A stretch of DNA of 36,216 nucleotides from Nitrococcus sp. (GCA_030452265.1 JAKDMQ010000008.1:1-36216); one strand, 5' to 3'; positions 8,461-17,598 are shown, counted from the stretch's first letter. Notes: generated by a model from the sequence alone, not told the origin. Program-made: numbers and translations.

Positions 8461-8736
8461 TCAAAGACCGATCGAGAACATGCTCTCGAGATCATGGCGA
8501 GAGTAAGCCTTAAAGGCAATCAGGGTCTCGGTGGACTCGATGCCGTCGAGATTCTGCATGTGCTCGGTAACCAGGTCCGCCAGCGCTTCGTTGCTGTGCA
8601 CGCGAATGATCACGACCAAATCATAGTGCCCACCTACGGAGTACACCTCGGTGACACCGTCCATCTCCGCCAGCACACCCGCTATCTCGTTGACCCGGCC
8701 GCGGGCGGCGTTCAGCAGCACGATCGCGGTTACCAT
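8461..8736 (-). CDS. Standalone Lrp/AsnC ligand-binding domain protein
   Basis: This 91-aa protein consists only of the RAM (AsnC_trans_reg) domain. It begins MVTAIVLLNAARGRVNEIAGVL and includes YSVGGHYDLVVIIRV and TETLIAFKAYS. There is no helix-turn-helix. Such single-domain proteins form the same dimers and octamers as full Lrp proteins and bind small molecules, often amino acids; the ligand cannot be told from sequence. The start ATG 8736 has GGGAGG about 10 bases upstream, and this site abuts the end of repeat copy 2. Confidence 0.9.
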   Translation of the reverse strand: MVTAIVLLNAARGRVNEIAGVLAEMDGVTEVYSVGGHYDLVVIIRVHSNEALADLVTEHMQNLDGIESTETLIAFKAYSRHDLESMFSIGL

Positions 8737-8754
8737 GAGCTTATTACCTCCCTA

Positions 8755-8870
8755 GGGCCTGTTGACATCCACCCACGACGCCGCGCCGGCGGCCATTTTT
8801 TCGCAAGACAAGGCGCCACGAGCACAGCGTAGCCAGATTTGTTTGTGGGTGTTTTTTAACCCGGCATGGG
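8755..8870 (+). repeat. Dispersed ~100-bp repeat, copy 2
   Basis: The exact 23-bp core shared with copy 1 (8755-8777, containing GTTGACATCCACCCACG) is followed by a tail aligning with copy 1 through the CAAGGCGC segment. The far boundary is estimated. It separates the AsnC-like gene from the upstream Uma2 gene. Minus-strand ORF 8752-8943 is a translation of the repeat and is rejected. Confidence 0.75.
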
Positions 8871-9018
8871 TCAAAATGACCCACCTGCTTGCCCTTTGTC
8901 CATACCATTGTGCTGAACAACTCGAGGCGTGGACCACGGCCAAGCTAAAAGCCCCAACGTAATCGAGGCTACAAATGATTATTGAGCTCTCATGAGATAT
9001 TCTACCGATGAATCCGGG

Positions 9019-9591
9019 TCAGACAAAAAGCTCCGCAACTTGAACCTTGAAATCGGGCAGGGATTTCACCGAGATGCGGGTCGAAAGCGGCGGGGTGCGC
9101 CGGATGGTATAGATACCGTCGACCGGTTCTTCATAGATTTCGAGGGCGTTATTTTTGAGGTCGAGCAGCCAAACGACTTCGACGGCGTGTCGAGCGTAAA
9201 GCGGGATTTTGACCTCGCGGTCAAATTGCAGGGAGCTGTCGGCGACTTCGACCAGGAGCAATACGTCGGTGGGTCCGGGCATCACGGAGGCGTAGGAGTC
9301 ATCGCGATGGCGCAGGATCGTCAGGTCGGGTTGTGGCTCGGAGAACTCACCGAGTCGTAGCGGGTTTTGAACGCTGATTACGACCTGGCTTGCGAGCTGC
9401 CTATAAAAAAGAGAGCTCAAATAATTGACGTGGCCAGCATGTCGGGTCCCGATGGGACTCATTTCGATGATTTCTCCCTCGATCAACTCTACGCGATCAT
9501 CCTCGGCAAAGATGCCGGCTCGGCCCATCTGGTGGTAACCGTGAACCGAAAATCGATGGCGCTTAGGTTTTGCGGACATCACTGTTGTCAT
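9019..9591 (-). CDS. Uma2 family endonuclease-like protein
   Basis: This 190-aa protein belongs to the Uma2/DUF820 family, which has a PD-(D/E)XK nuclease fold. The expected acidic and basic residues are present: D in PQPDLTIL, E in LLLVEVADSS and K in REVKIPLYA. The early VELIEGEIIEMSPIG strand and the late WLLDLKNNALEIYEEP segment are also family features. Substrates of Uma2 proteins are not established. The start is ATG 9591 (ATG 9579 is also possible). It appears monocistronic between a glycerate kinase gene and repeat copy 2. A second, divergent Uma2 gene lies at 22174. Confidence 0.9.
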   Translation of the reverse strand: MTTVMSAKPKRHRFSVHGYHQMGRAGIFAEDDRVELIEGEIIEMSPIGTRHAGHVNYLSSLFYRQLASQVVISVQNPLRLGEFSEPQPDLTILRHRDDSYASVMPGPTDVLLLVEVADSSLQFDREVKIPLYARHAVEVVWLLDLKNNALEIYEEPVDGIYTIRRTPPLSTRISVKSLPDFKVQVAELFV

Positions 9592-9694
9592 CGTATTTCC
9601 CGAATCTGGCAGACGATCAATAGCGACGAGGCATTCATAAATCTACGTGCCATATATTCACAGGTCAACGCGGGCGCGGCGGGATTCAGGGCGC

Positions 9695-10921
9695 TCATGC
9701 CATCCGCAGCGCGATAATCAGATCCATCACATTGGTTCCAGTAGCACCGGTCCGGATGAGATCGCCGCTGGCGGCGAGGAATCGTCCGCTATCGGCATCG
9801 AGCAGTGCCAAGTTGACATTGCCACCGGTGGCCGAGCCTCGCGACACGGTTTGCCCGTCGATCAAGGCGCCTGCGTCCTCGCTGCAGCCATCGGCGCCAT
9901 CGGTACCGGCGGCGAGTAGCCAAATATCGTCCCGCCCGGCGAGCGCCATAGCCGCCGCTAGCGCCAGAGTCTGCATCCGACCACCGCGTCCGGGGTTCTC
10001 CGGCAAGCGCACGGTCGGCTCCCCACCCCAGACGTGCACACCGGGGCTTAGGTATACGAGCTCTTGCGCAATGCGCCGCCCAGCGGCCGCGGCATCTCCT
10101 GTTATGAACTCCTTGTGATTGGTCACAGGCAGCCCGAACGTCTTGGCGGCATTCGCCGCAGCCGAGCGCGCTTGCCTATTGGTGGCAATCAGCTGCCATT
10201 GAATCGCCTGAAACATGGGGTCACTTGGCTTTGGAGCCGGCTCGGCCGTTGGGCAGAGATCACGCAGCGTCGGCGGTAGTGTTTCCGAACCGCTCGGCGC
10301 GCCATCCGGGATCAACAGCCCCGAGCCAATGACCGCCGGATCATCGCCGGGCACATCCGAGATGAGCAAAACGGTTGTCGGCCGCCCCGCGACCCAGCGC
10401 GCCAGACGCCCGCCCTTGATGCAGGAAACGGCCTTGCGGATGCGGTTGATCTCATGGATATCGCAGCCGCTCGCGAGTAAACGCCGGTTGAGCTCGGCGA
10501 GCCGCTCGGGGCTAATGCCATCGGGGAGCCGCTCGACCAGACTGGAACTGCCTCCGGAAATCATGACCAGTAGCGGCGCGTGCTCGGGGGTAGTCTCCAG
10601 GAACCGGATCAGGCGCTCACCCGCGGCGAGACTGCGGGCATCGGGTAGCGGATGGGCCGATTCCAGCTGCTCGACTCGGGGATCATTATCCAGCTCCGGA
10701 TCACGATAGCCTGTTCGGGTGATGACCAAGGCGCGTTCGATCGCGGCATCGCATGCCTCAACGGCCCCCTGGGCCATAGCCGCGGCCGCCTTGCCGATCG
10801 CAATGGCGTGCGTGGCATCGCGGCAAGGATGTCGCTGCAGCCAGCGGCCGACGCACTCGCCGCCGCGCACCGCATCGAGGCCCGCGTGATAGAGCGCCAA
10901 CAACGTCTCACGGGGACTCAT
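9695..10921 (-). CDS. Glycerate 2-kinase (class II, MOFRL type)
   Basis: The 408-aa protein matches the class II glycerate kinase family (GckA/TtuD-like, often annotated as hydroxypyruvate reductase). It phosphorylates D-glycerate to 2-phosphoglycerate. Family features are AIGKAAAAMA near the N-terminus, the glycine/serine loop MISGGSSSLVE, CIKGGRLA, and a C-terminal MOFRL domain with WGGEPTV, GRGGRMQTLAL and AAGTDGADG. The start ATG 10921 overlaps the metZ stop as ATGA, implying translational coupling. A functional link to methionine synthesis is not obvious; serine/glycerate metabolism is the likely role. Confidence 0.92.
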   Translation of the reverse strand: MSPRETLLALYHAGLDAVRGGECVGRWLQRHPCRDATHAIAIGKAAAAMAQGAVEACDAAIERALVITRTGYRDPELDNDPRVEQLESAHPLPDARSLAAGERLIRFLETTPEHAPLLVMISGGSSSLVERLPDGISPERLAELNRRLLASGCDIHEINRIRKAVSCIKGGRLARWVAGRPTTVLLISDVPGDDPAVIGSGLLIPDGAPSGSETLPPTLRDLCPTAEPAPKPSDPMFQAIQWQLIATNRQARSAAANAAKTFGLPVTNHKEFITGDAAAAGRRIAQELVYLSPGVHVWGGEPTVRLPENPGRGGRMQTLALAAAMALAGRDDIWLLAAGTDGADGCSEDAGALIDGQTVSRGSATGGNVNLALLDADSGRFLAASGDLIRTGATGTNVMDLIIALRMA

Positions 10922-12117
10922 CCAGCCCTCGCGGCCGCAAGCCCACGGCCGAGATCGGCACGAAGATCCGCTCTGTCTTCCAGGCCGACCGAGAGCCGGA
11001 TCAGACCCTCGGTGATACCGGCGGCCAAGCGTTGCTCGGGCGGATTGCGCCCATGGGTGGTGCTCGCCGGATGGGTAATGGTGGTACGTACATCACCCAA
11101 ATTGGCGGTAATAGAGAGCAGGCGCGTGTGGTCGATCACGCGCCAGGCAGCCTCGCGCCCGCCTTCGACCTCGAAAGATACGATGCCGCCGAAGCCATTC
11201 TGCTGGCGCGCGGCAAGCTCATGTTGGGCGTGTGTCGCAAGCCCTGGATAATGCACCCGACTCACGCCGGGCTGCTCGGCAAGCCAAGCGGCGAGCGCGT
11301 GCGCATTCTCGCAATGGGCGCGCATGCGCAGAGCAAGAGTCTCGAGTCCCTTGAGAAATACCCAGGCATTGAACGGGCTCATAGCGGGGCCCGCGGTGCG
11401 CAGAAAGCCGAATACCTGCTTGCCCACCCGCTCGGCATCGCCAATCACGGCGCCACCCACGCAGCGCCCTTGCCCATCCAGGTATTTGGTGGCCGAGTGA
11501 ATGACTATATCCGCTCCAAGCGCCAGAGGCCGCTGCAGCACCGGGGTACAAAAGCAATTATCCACCACTAGAATAGCAGCATTGGCATGCGCAAGCTCCG
11601 CCAAGCGGGCGATATCGGCGACTTCAGTCAGTGGATTGGAGGGGGTTTCCAGGAAGAGCAGCCGCGTCTCGGGGCGCAGCGCCGCCTCCCAAGCGGCGTA
11701 GTCGGTGAGCGGGACGAAATCGGTCTGCACTCCAAAGCGGCTCAGGTGATTGCCGAACAGTGATATCGAAGTGCCGAAAATACCGATGGAGGAAACGATA
11801 TGATCTCCCGCATTGAGCAGCGCCATGCACGTCGTCAGGATGGCGGACATGCCGGATGCCGTGGCCACGCAGGCCTCACCGTCCTCCATAATCGCCAGGC
11901 GGTCCTGAAAGGCGCGTACCGTCGGGTTGCTGAAACGTGAGTAGATATTGCCCGCTTGCTGCTCGGAGAACTTTGCGGCGGCCTCGGCCGCGCTTTGGAA
12001 CGTGAAGCTGGAGGTGGGGAAGATCGGCTCTGAGTGCTCTTGCTCGTTCGTTCGCCGCTGCGCTGCCCGCAGGGCTTGGGTTGCGATTCCAAATTCCCGA
12101 AAGTCGATGTCGGTCAT
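10918..12117 (-). CDS. metZ: O-succinylhomoserine sulfhydrylase MetZ
   Basis: MetZ makes homocysteine directly from O-succinylhomoserine and sulfide using PLP. The 399-aa protein has the Cys/Met-metabolism PLP signature HSATKYLDGQGR, with the Schiff-base lysine at about residue 211. The GQGR ending is typical of MetZ rather than MetB/MetC. ATASGMSAI and FLETPSNP are further family segments. The start ATG 12117 has GAGG about 7-8 bases upstream. It follows purF by 198 bases, probably on its own promoter, and is coupled to the glycerate kinase gene downstream. Confidence 0.95.
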   Translation of the reverse strand: MTDIDFREFGIATQALRAAQRRTNEQEHSEPIFPTSSFTFQSAAEAAAKFSEQQAGNIYSRFSNPTVRAFQDRLAIMEDGEACVATASGMSAILTTCMALLNAGDHIVSSIGIFGTSISLFGNHLSRFGVQTDFVPLTDYAAWEAALRPETRLLFLETPSNPLTEVADIARLAELAHANAAILVVDNCFCTPVLQRPLALGADIVIHSATKYLDGQGRCVGGAVIGDAERVGKQVFGFLRTAGPAMSPFNAWVFLKGLETLALRMRAHCENAHALAAWLAEQPGVSRVHYPGLATHAQHELAARQQNGFGGIVSFEVEGGREAAWRVIDHTRLLSITANLGDVRTTITHPASTTHGRNPPEQRLAAGITEGLIRLSVGLEDRADLRADLGRGLAAARAG

Positions 12118-12190
12118 AGCTCAACCTCGCGCTGGCGACGGATCGCATCGTATGGGGTGCGGCGCAGCGAGAGACAAAGCCCGGAGACGC

Positions 12191-12222
12191 AAAACCCGCC
12201 ATTGCGAAATCCACGCGGCGGG
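12191..12222 (-). terminator. Candidate purF terminator
   Basis: On the minus strand CCCGCC (12222-12217) pairs with GGCGGG (12200-12195) across a 16-base loop and is followed by TTTT. It lies about 95 bases past the purF stop and before metZ. The stem is short and the T run brief, so efficiency is uncertain. Confidence 0.4.
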
Positions 12223-12315
12223 CCGATCTCGCTTTAGCCGAATTTCTAAGGCGCCCGCAAGCTGAGTTTCAAACCAGCGCCGTTTCGCTATCTTCCATCC
12301 TACGAGCCGGCGATG

Positions 12316-13836
12316 TCAATCCGCCGTATTGAAGATCCCGCTAAGGCTCATGGCATCCTCGCTGCGCTCATATCGCTGCCTGGCGGCGTCGCAACGCAAA
12401 GCCTCAAGCGCGCGAAGATAGTCGGGAGTCACGTCACCCGTGACGTATTCGCCGGAAAAACAAGAGCAGTCGAAACGCTCGATCCTGTCGTTACCCTCGC
12501 GCACCGCCTCGATGAGATCGGACAAGTCCTGGTAAATCAGGTGATCCGCGCCGATGGCATGGCAGATCTCCGGCTCAGTACGTGCATGGGCGATGAGCTC
12601 CTTAGCGGCCGGCATATCGATGCCGTAGACGTTGGGATAACGCACGGGGGGCGCCGCCGAGGCGAAATAGACCTTGTTCGCGCCAACGTCACGGGCCATC
12701 TGCACGATCTGGCGCGAGGTGGTGCCACGAACGATGGAGTCGTCGACCAGCAGCACATTCTTGTTGCGAAACTCGAGCTCGATGGCGTTGAGTTTCTGGC
12801 GCACCGAGCGCTGCCGCTCGGTCTGGCCCGGCATGATGAAGGTGCGGCCGATATAGCGATTCTTGATGAAGCCCTCGCGATAGGTTACACCCAATTCGTT
12901 GGCGAGATCCAAGGCGACCGTGCGGCTGGTATCGGGGATGGGAATAACGACGTCAATATCATGGCTCGCCCACTCGCGGGCGATTTTGCGGGCAAGCATG
13001 CGGCCCATTCTAAGCCGCGATTTGTACACGGAGACGTCGTCGATCATGGAGTCGGGGCGCGCGAGATAGACGAACTCAAAGATGCAAGGGGTGAGGACCG
13101 CGTTCGTGGTGCATTGCCGGGTGTAAAGCCGTCCACTCAAGTCGATGAACACGGCCTCACCCGGCGCCACATCGCGCACTAGCTGAAAACCGAGCACATC
13201 GAGCGCCACGCTCTCGGAGGCGATCATGTACTCGCTGCCAGCCTCGGTGTCCCGCTTTCCGAAACACAGCGGGCGGATGCCATAGGGGTCACGAAAGCCG
13301 AGCACGCCATAGCCGTTGATCATGGCTACGGCGGCATAGGCGCCGAATACACGGCGGTTAATGCCGGCAACGGCCATGAAGATGTCGTTCTCATCGATTC
13401 TGAGCTTGCGCAGCTCAGCAAGCTCATGGGCAAGGATGTTCAGCAGCACCTCGGAGTCGGATGCCGTATTGATGTGGCGCAAATCCTCCAGGTAGAGCTC
13501 GCGCTTTATCTCCTCGGCATTGGTCAGATTGCCGTTGTGAGCGAGGCTGATACCGTACGGCGAGTTCACATAGAAAGGCTGTGCCTCGGCCCGGCTGGAG
13601 CAGCCGGCCGTAGGGTAGCGCACGTGGCCGATGCCGACATTGCCCTGCAACTGCAACATGTCCTCGGCACGAAATACATCCCGCACCAGGCCGCTGCGCT
13701 TGCGTAGATACAAGCGCCCGTTGTCATAGGTCATGATGCCGGCGGCATCCTGACCTCGATGCTGAAGCACCGTGAGCCCGTCGTAGAGTGCTTGATTGAC
13801 GGGACCCTGGGCCACCATGCCGATCACACCGCACAT
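12316..13836 (-). CDS. purF: Amidophosphoribosyltransferase PurF
   Basis: PurF catalyses the first step of purine synthesis, using glutamine to convert PRPP to phosphoribosylamine. The 506-aa protein starts MCGVIGMV, exposing the N-terminal nucleophile Cys2 after Met removal. The glutaminase domain continues with [11 protein letters not shown] and GHVRYPTAG. The PRPP-binding motif [17 protein letters not shown] lies in the C-terminal half. There is no N-terminal propeptide, as in E. coli. cvpA ends 69 bases upstream, matching the cvpA-purF operon of gammaproteobacteria. Confidence 0.97.
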   Translation of the reverse strand: MCGVIGMVAQGPVNQALYDGLTVLQHRGQDAAGIMTYDNGRLYLRKRSGLVRDVFRAEDMLQLQGNVGIGHVRYPTAGCSSRAEAQPFYVNSPYGISLAHNGNLTNAEEIKRELYLEDLRHINTASDSEVLLNILAHELAELRKLRIDENDIFMAVAGINRRVFGAYAAVAMINGYGVLGFRDPYGIRPLCFGKRDTEAGSEYMIASESVALDVLGFQLVRDVAPGEAVFIDLSGRLYTRQCTTNAVLTPCIFEFVYLARPDSMIDDVSVYKSRLRMGRMLARKIAREWASHDIDVVIPIPDTSRTVALDLANELGVTYREGFIKNRYIGRTFIMPGQTERQRSVRQKLNAIELEFRNKNVLLVDDSIVRGTTSRQIVQMARDVGANKVYFASAAPPVRYPNVYGIDMPAAKELIAHARTEPEICHAIGADHLIYQDLSDLIEAVREGNDRIERFDCSCFSGEYVTGDVTPDYLRALEALRCDAARQRYERSEDAMSLSGIFNTAD

Positions 13837-13905
13837 GTCACTTGATCATCCCTTGCGTGAGGCCAGACGATTTCGGCGGCGATGGTGATGATGATGTAGG
13901 GCCTC

Positions 13906-14472
13906 TCATCGCTCGGGAGCCTGGCAGTACTCGCCCCAGTACTCGCGCAACGGGGTACCGGTAACCGGCTCACTCGCGGCCGCGACCGGGCTATAGAGGC
14001 GCAAATCCTGCAGCCACTGACCTGCCCCCAGGGAACACACCCAAGGCCGAAAATGCGCCGCCAGCACGGAGTCCTGCCACCAACGCTCACGAGGTACGCT
14101 GGTGAGCCCCGCCATGAGCACCAACAACGCCACGACCAGCACGCCGCGAAGACCGCCGAATACCATCCCGAGAACCCGATCCGTTCCGCGAAGCCCCGTC
14201 TTGCCCACCAGTGTACCCGCAAGATAGTTCACGAGTGCGCCCAGCAGCAAAACAGCGATGAACAAAGCGGCGAAAGCAACCAGCAAGCGAAGCGTAGGCG
14301 ATTGGAGGTAGTCGTTCAGGAAAACCGCGAGTGGGGGCGCAAATCGCAGGCTGATCCAGAATGCGGCGACCCAGACCACGATGGATAGTACCTCGCGGAT
14401 GAATCCCCGCATTAGGCTGATGGCCGCGGAAACCGCGATAACACCGAGAAAAACGTAATCTAACCAGTTCAT
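13906..14472 (-). CDS. cvpA: CvpA family inner-membrane protein
   Basis: This 188-aa membrane protein starts MNWLDYVFLGVIAVSAAISL and has about four hydrophobic segments, including LLVAFAALFIAVLLLGALV and VLVVALLVLMAGL. The family motif GFIREVLSIVVWV follows the first segment. CvpA is needed for colicin V production in E. coli, and its molecular function is not settled. It precedes purF in the standard operon order. Upstream is an ankyrin gene where dedD would be expected. Confidence 0.93.
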   Translation of the reverse strand: MNWLDYVFLGVIAVSAAISLMRGFIREVLSIVVWVAAFWISLRFAPPLAVFLNDYLQSPTLRLLVAFAALFIAVLLLGALVNYLAGTLVGKTGLRGTDRVLGMVFGGLRGVLVVALLVLMAGLTSVPRERWWQDSVLAAHFRPWVCSLGAGQWLQDLRLYSPVAAASEPVTGTPLREYWGEYCQAPER

Positions 14473-14514
14473 GCGTAGTGCCGTGCGATTAGGAGACGGG
14501 GTCGGTATTGCACG

Positions 14515-15261
14515 TCAACATTGCAGCCGGGCATGGTTCGGATCCGCCCCTGCCCGCAACAGAGCCCGGACCAGGTCGAGGTGTCCATTTTGCACGGCCA
14601 GCAGCAGTGGAAAATTGCGATCCAGACGATTCACCAGATTGGGATTTGCCCCTGCCTGCAGTAGGGCCTGCACCGCCTCTACGTGCCCATTTTGTACCGC
14701 CAGCAGCAACGGAAAGTTGCCGTTGTTGAGTTTTACTACGTTTGGGATTGCTCCCGCCCGCAGTAAAGCGCGGATCGCCTCTGCGTGCCCATTACGCGCG
14801 GCCAATAACAGCGGGAAATTACCGCTCTGGCCTTTCACCTGGTTTGGGTTGGCCCCGGCCTGTAATAAGGTTTGAACTGCGTCTGCGTGCCCCGCCTGTG
14901 CGGCCATCAGCAGCGGGAAGTTACCATCCCTAGGATTCACCTGACCCGGATCAGCTCCTGCGTGCAGTAGCGCTTTGACCACGTCCGCGTGACCGTTCTG
15001 GGCGGCCAGCAGTAGAGCGAAAACCCCGCTTTGCGGATTTTCCTGGCCAGGACTCGCCCCTGCCCGCAGTAAGGCTTGGACCGCATCCGCGCGACCATTC
15101 CGTGCGGCCAGCAGCAACGGAAATGCTCCGCTCTGGGGTGCGATCTGATTCGGATCCACTCCTGCCTGCAATAGCGCTTGAACTGCGCCCGCGTGCCCAT
15201 TTCGGGCGGCTAAGAGCAGCGGGAAAGCCCCGCTCTGGGGATTTTCCTGGTTCGGATTCAC
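14515..15261 (-). CDS. Ankyrin-repeat protein made of seven near-identical units
   Basis: The 248-aa protein is almost entirely seven 34-residue repeats on the pattern FPLLLAArNGHaeaVqaLLqAGAdPN, ending ADPNHARLQC. There is no signal peptide, membrane segment or other domain, so it should be a cytoplasmic binding scaffold; its partner is unknown. The start is GTG 15261, supported by a GGAGG site 5 bases upstream and a stop codon shortly before it in the same frame; the first repeat begins at once, without a capping repeat. The gene interrupts the otherwise conserved dedD-cvpA-purF order. The DNA is a tandem array of 102-bp period, likely to change copy number by recombination. Confidence 0.88.
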   Translation of the reverse strand: MNPNQENPQSGAFPLLLAARNGHAGAVQALLQAGVDPNQIAPQSGAFPLLLAARNGRADAVQALLRAGASPGQENPQSGVFALLLAAQNGHADVVKALLHAGADPGQVNPRDGNFPLLMAAQAGHADAVQTLLQAGANPNQVKGQSGNFPLLLAARNGHAEAIRALLRAGAIPNVVKLNNGNFPLLLAVQNGHVEAVQALLQAGANPNLVNRLDRNFPLLLAVQNGHLDLVRALLRAGADPNHARLQC

Positions 15262-15583
15262 CTCTGCCTCCGGTGATAGGCGTAGCGGCTCGAGATCATC
15301 GCGGCATCAGCGCGAAGTCAGCGTGTGATGATGGGACCGTAACGGGAACGCGTCTTGCCATTACGCATCTCTGATTCGATTGCAGTCATTATGATCATTC
15401 TAGATTTAATTTAGCCACCGAAACACACCGACAACACGGAATTCAAGAATCTCTTTTTCAGTGTCTTTCGTGCTTTCCGTGGTTGACATTCTCGAGAGGC
15501 TTGTCTCGGCTGCCCATTGCTCAGTTGATTCCAGTGTCTCGCAATCAGGCCGATCCAGAGCGGGAGAGCTTGATGCAGCCGGC
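15262..15583. other. AT-richer intergenic stretch between dedD and the ankyrin gene
   Basis: No coding gene is supported here. It contains the imperfect inverted repeat at 15415-15482 (listed separately) and an AT-rich run around 15385-15412 that could hold the ankyrin gene promoter. The base composition is visibly lower in GC than its neighbours. Confidence 0.5.
15415..15482. repeat. Imperfect inverted repeat with ~26-bp arms
   Basis: The left arm (15415-15441, starting CCACCGAAACACACCG) is imperfectly complementary to the right arm (15457-15482, ending GTGCTTTCCGTGG), with a 15-base spacer. The arms have an internal ~9-base rhythm of ACACCGA/ACACGGA units. The style resembles short dispersed 'CCACGGAA...ACACGGAA' repeats that I recall from environmental proteobacterial genomes. 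It could fold as a hairpin after dedD. Confidence 0.6.
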
Positions 15584-16222
15584 TTATTTCTCCACCACCA
15601 GCCCTTTTATGCCATGCTCCTCATGCAGTCGGGTGGCGAGTCGCTCGGCTTCGCCACGGCCGGCGACGGGGCCGACACGCACCCGAAAGAGCGTTTTGTG
15701 CTCGTATGGCGCTTGCTCGATGTAGGTGTTGAAGCCACCCTCGGCGAGTTTTTGCCGTAAAGCCTGGGCATTATCCCGATTCTGGAAACTGCCGACTTGC
15801 ACCGCCCACGCCAAAGTCGCTGCCGCACCGGCGGAGGCTTTGGATTCATTTTCGACGCCAGCGCGCTCGCCTACCGCAGCGGCAGACTCGGGCCGCGCTG
15901 ACGATTGCGAAGTCGAAGCGGGGCGCCTGGGCTCATCGGCTGGCACTGGCGATGACTCCAGCGCCCCGCTAGCAGAATTTGGCCGCGCTGCGCTTACCGG
16001 CGGCGGGCGCTCGGCAAGCTGGTGGCCGGGAGCGGGCTCCTCGAGCACATCGGCTTTGGGAATGTGAGGCACCGGTGCCACCCGCGGGCGTGGCGGAATC
16101 TCAACCGGGATCCCGGGGCGGTCGCGATCGACGGGGCCTTTCAGCAACATGGGGATGAAGATCACCCCCAGCGCGACCAGGATCACCGCACCAACCAGCC
16201 GTTGCTTGGCTCGCTGCTCCAC
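15584..16222 (-). CDS. dedD: SPOR-domain cell-division protein DedD
   Basis: This 212-aa protein has a short cytoplasmic N-terminus and one membrane helix (LVGAVILVALGVIFIPMLL, about residues 9-27). A long Pro/Ala/Ser-rich periplasmic linker follows, then a C-terminal SPOR domain (about 138-212, starting WAVQVGSFQNRDNAQALRQKL). SPOR domains bind denuded septal peptidoglycan, placing it at the division site. The start is GTG 16222 with a GGAGAAGGA ribosome site. It lies downstream of folC, the standard position of DedD. Confidence 0.92.
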   Translation of the reverse strand: MEQRAKQRLVGAVILVALGVIFIPMLLKGPVDRDRPGIPVEIPPRPRVAPVPHIPKADVLEEPAPGHQLAERPPPVSAARPNSASGALESSPVPADEPRRPASTSQSSARPESAAAVGERAGVENESKASAGAAATLAWAVQVGSFQNRDNAQALRQKLAEGGFNTYIEQAPYEHKTLFRVRVGPVAGRGEAERLATRLHEEHGIKGLVVEK

Positions 16223-16308
16223 GTTCCTTCTCCTCGAGGCGCTGGAACATTCCTCTCAGTTTAACCGCCGCAAGCAAAGTCGGGAAGGCGCCTAGGTCCA
16301 GAGTCTCA

Positions 16309-17580
16309 TCACCCAGGACAGCCTAACTCGCGCATAACCTGCGCAATCACGCGGAAGGAGCCGAAAGCTACGATACAGTCATTTATGCCGGACTCGCCGC
16401 GCACCCTGGCTACCACCTCAGCGGCTGGTCCAAGCGCGGCGATCCGTGCATCACGTGCCCGCAGGCTATCCGCGACGCTCGTCGCCGCCAGCGCATCAGC
16501 GTCGGCCAAGTCAAGCAAATACCACTGATCCACTATGGCGAGCAAGGGCGTGGCGATGCCGTCGAGATCCTTGCGCCGCAACAACCCGAACACGCAGCGC
16601 AGCTCGCCCGGCCGCGGCCGCGAATGCAGCAGCGCCGCCAGACGCGCCGCCGCCGCGGCGTTGTGCGCAACATCCAACAGCCAATCCGGCGGACCGACAA
16701 CCCATTGGGCGCGCCCCGGCAGTCGGACTCCAGGCAGTGCACGGTACGCGGCACTCGCTAAACGCGCGGCCGGCTCGCCGAGCGCCTCCAGACCCGCCAG
16801 GGCAGCGGCCGCATTGGTTAGTTGATGTTGACCCGCCAAGCCCGGCAACGGCAATCCAGGCAAGTGAGCGCCGCGCCCGCGCCACCACCAATGCCCAGCT
16901 CCGCTCCCCGGCCCAAAGTCGAAGTCCCGCCCCAGGCGGCGCGCATCACTTCCAAGCCGCGCCGCATAGCCCGTCACCGAGCACGGCATATCCACGGAGC
17001 CGAGTATCACCGGGCGCCCCGAACGCATTATGGGAGCTTTCTCCCGGCCGATGCTGTCCCGGTCATGGCCGAGCCAATCGGTGTGGTCAAGCTCGACGTT
17101 CGTCAGCACGGCCACATTTGCCGACAGGATATTGACCGCATCCAGGCGTCCACCCATGCCGACTTCGAGCAGCCAGATATCGCATTTGGCTGCTCGAAAA
17201 ATGTAGAACGCGGCCAAGGTGCCGAATTCGAAGTAGGTCAGCGAGATATCCGCGCGCGCCTGATCCACGGCCGCGAAGGCCTCAACGATGGCCTCATCCG
17301 CCGCCTCGCGGCCGCCGATGCGAATCCGCTCGTTGTAGCGCTGTAAATGCGGTGAGGTATAGGCGCCCGGATGGTAACCCAATGCCTGTAGCATGGCATC
17401 CAGGTAGGCAACGGTAGAACCCTTGCCGTTGGTGCCGCCGACGGTAATGACCTGGGCACCGCAGCGGTCCACGCCCAAGCGCTTAGCAACCGCTGCCACG
17501 CGCTCGAGCCCCAGGTCGATCACGCGCGGGTGCAGCCCTTCCTGCCAACGCAGCCACTCTCCCAGGGTGGAGAAGCGCAT
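16309..17580 (-). CDS. folC: Bifunctional dihydrofolate synthase/folylpolyglutamate synthase
   Basis: FolC adds glutamate to dihydropteroate and extends folate polyglutamates using ATP. The 423-aa protein has the P-loop VGGTNGKGST, then YTSPHLQRYNERIRI, the Mur-ligase-like VLTNVELDHTDWLG segment, and VLDVAHN-type LLDVAHNAAAA in the C-terminal domain. The start is ATG 17580. It lies between accD and dedD on the same strand, the common gammaproteobacterial order. Confidence 0.96.
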   Translation of the reverse strand: MRFSTLGEWLRWQEGLHPRVIDLGLERVAAVAKRLGVDRCGAQVITVGGTNGKGSTVAYLDAMLQALGYHPGAYTSPHLQRYNERIRIGGREAADEAIVEAFAAVDQARADISLTYFEFGTLAAFYIFRAAKCDIWLLEVGMGGRLDAVNILSANVAVLTNVELDHTDWLGHDRDSIGREKAPIMRSGRPVILGSVDMPCSVTGYAARLGSDARRLGRDFDFGPGSGAGHWWWRGRGAHLPGLPLPGLAGQHQLTNAAAALAGLEALGEPAARLASAAYRALPGVRLPGRAQWVVGPPDWLLDVAHNAAAAARLAALLHSRPRPGELRCVFGLLRRKDLDGIATPLLAIVDQWYLLDLADADALAATSVADSLRARDARIAALGPAAEVVARVRGESGINDCIVAFGSFRVIAQVMRELGCPG

Positions 17581-17598
17581 AGTAGGGCCTGCCGCGAA

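Noticed and set aside
12118-12315. SAM-type riboswitch ahead of metZ
   Set aside because: No recognisable SAM-I, SAM-II or SAH aptamer motif could be read; only a weak purF terminator hairpin is supported.
14545-15250. 102-bp tandem periodicity that might be taken for a CRISPR or satellite array
   Set aside because: The period is exactly the ankyrin repeat unit in an open, ribosome-site-preceded frame; there are no constant repeats with variable spacers.
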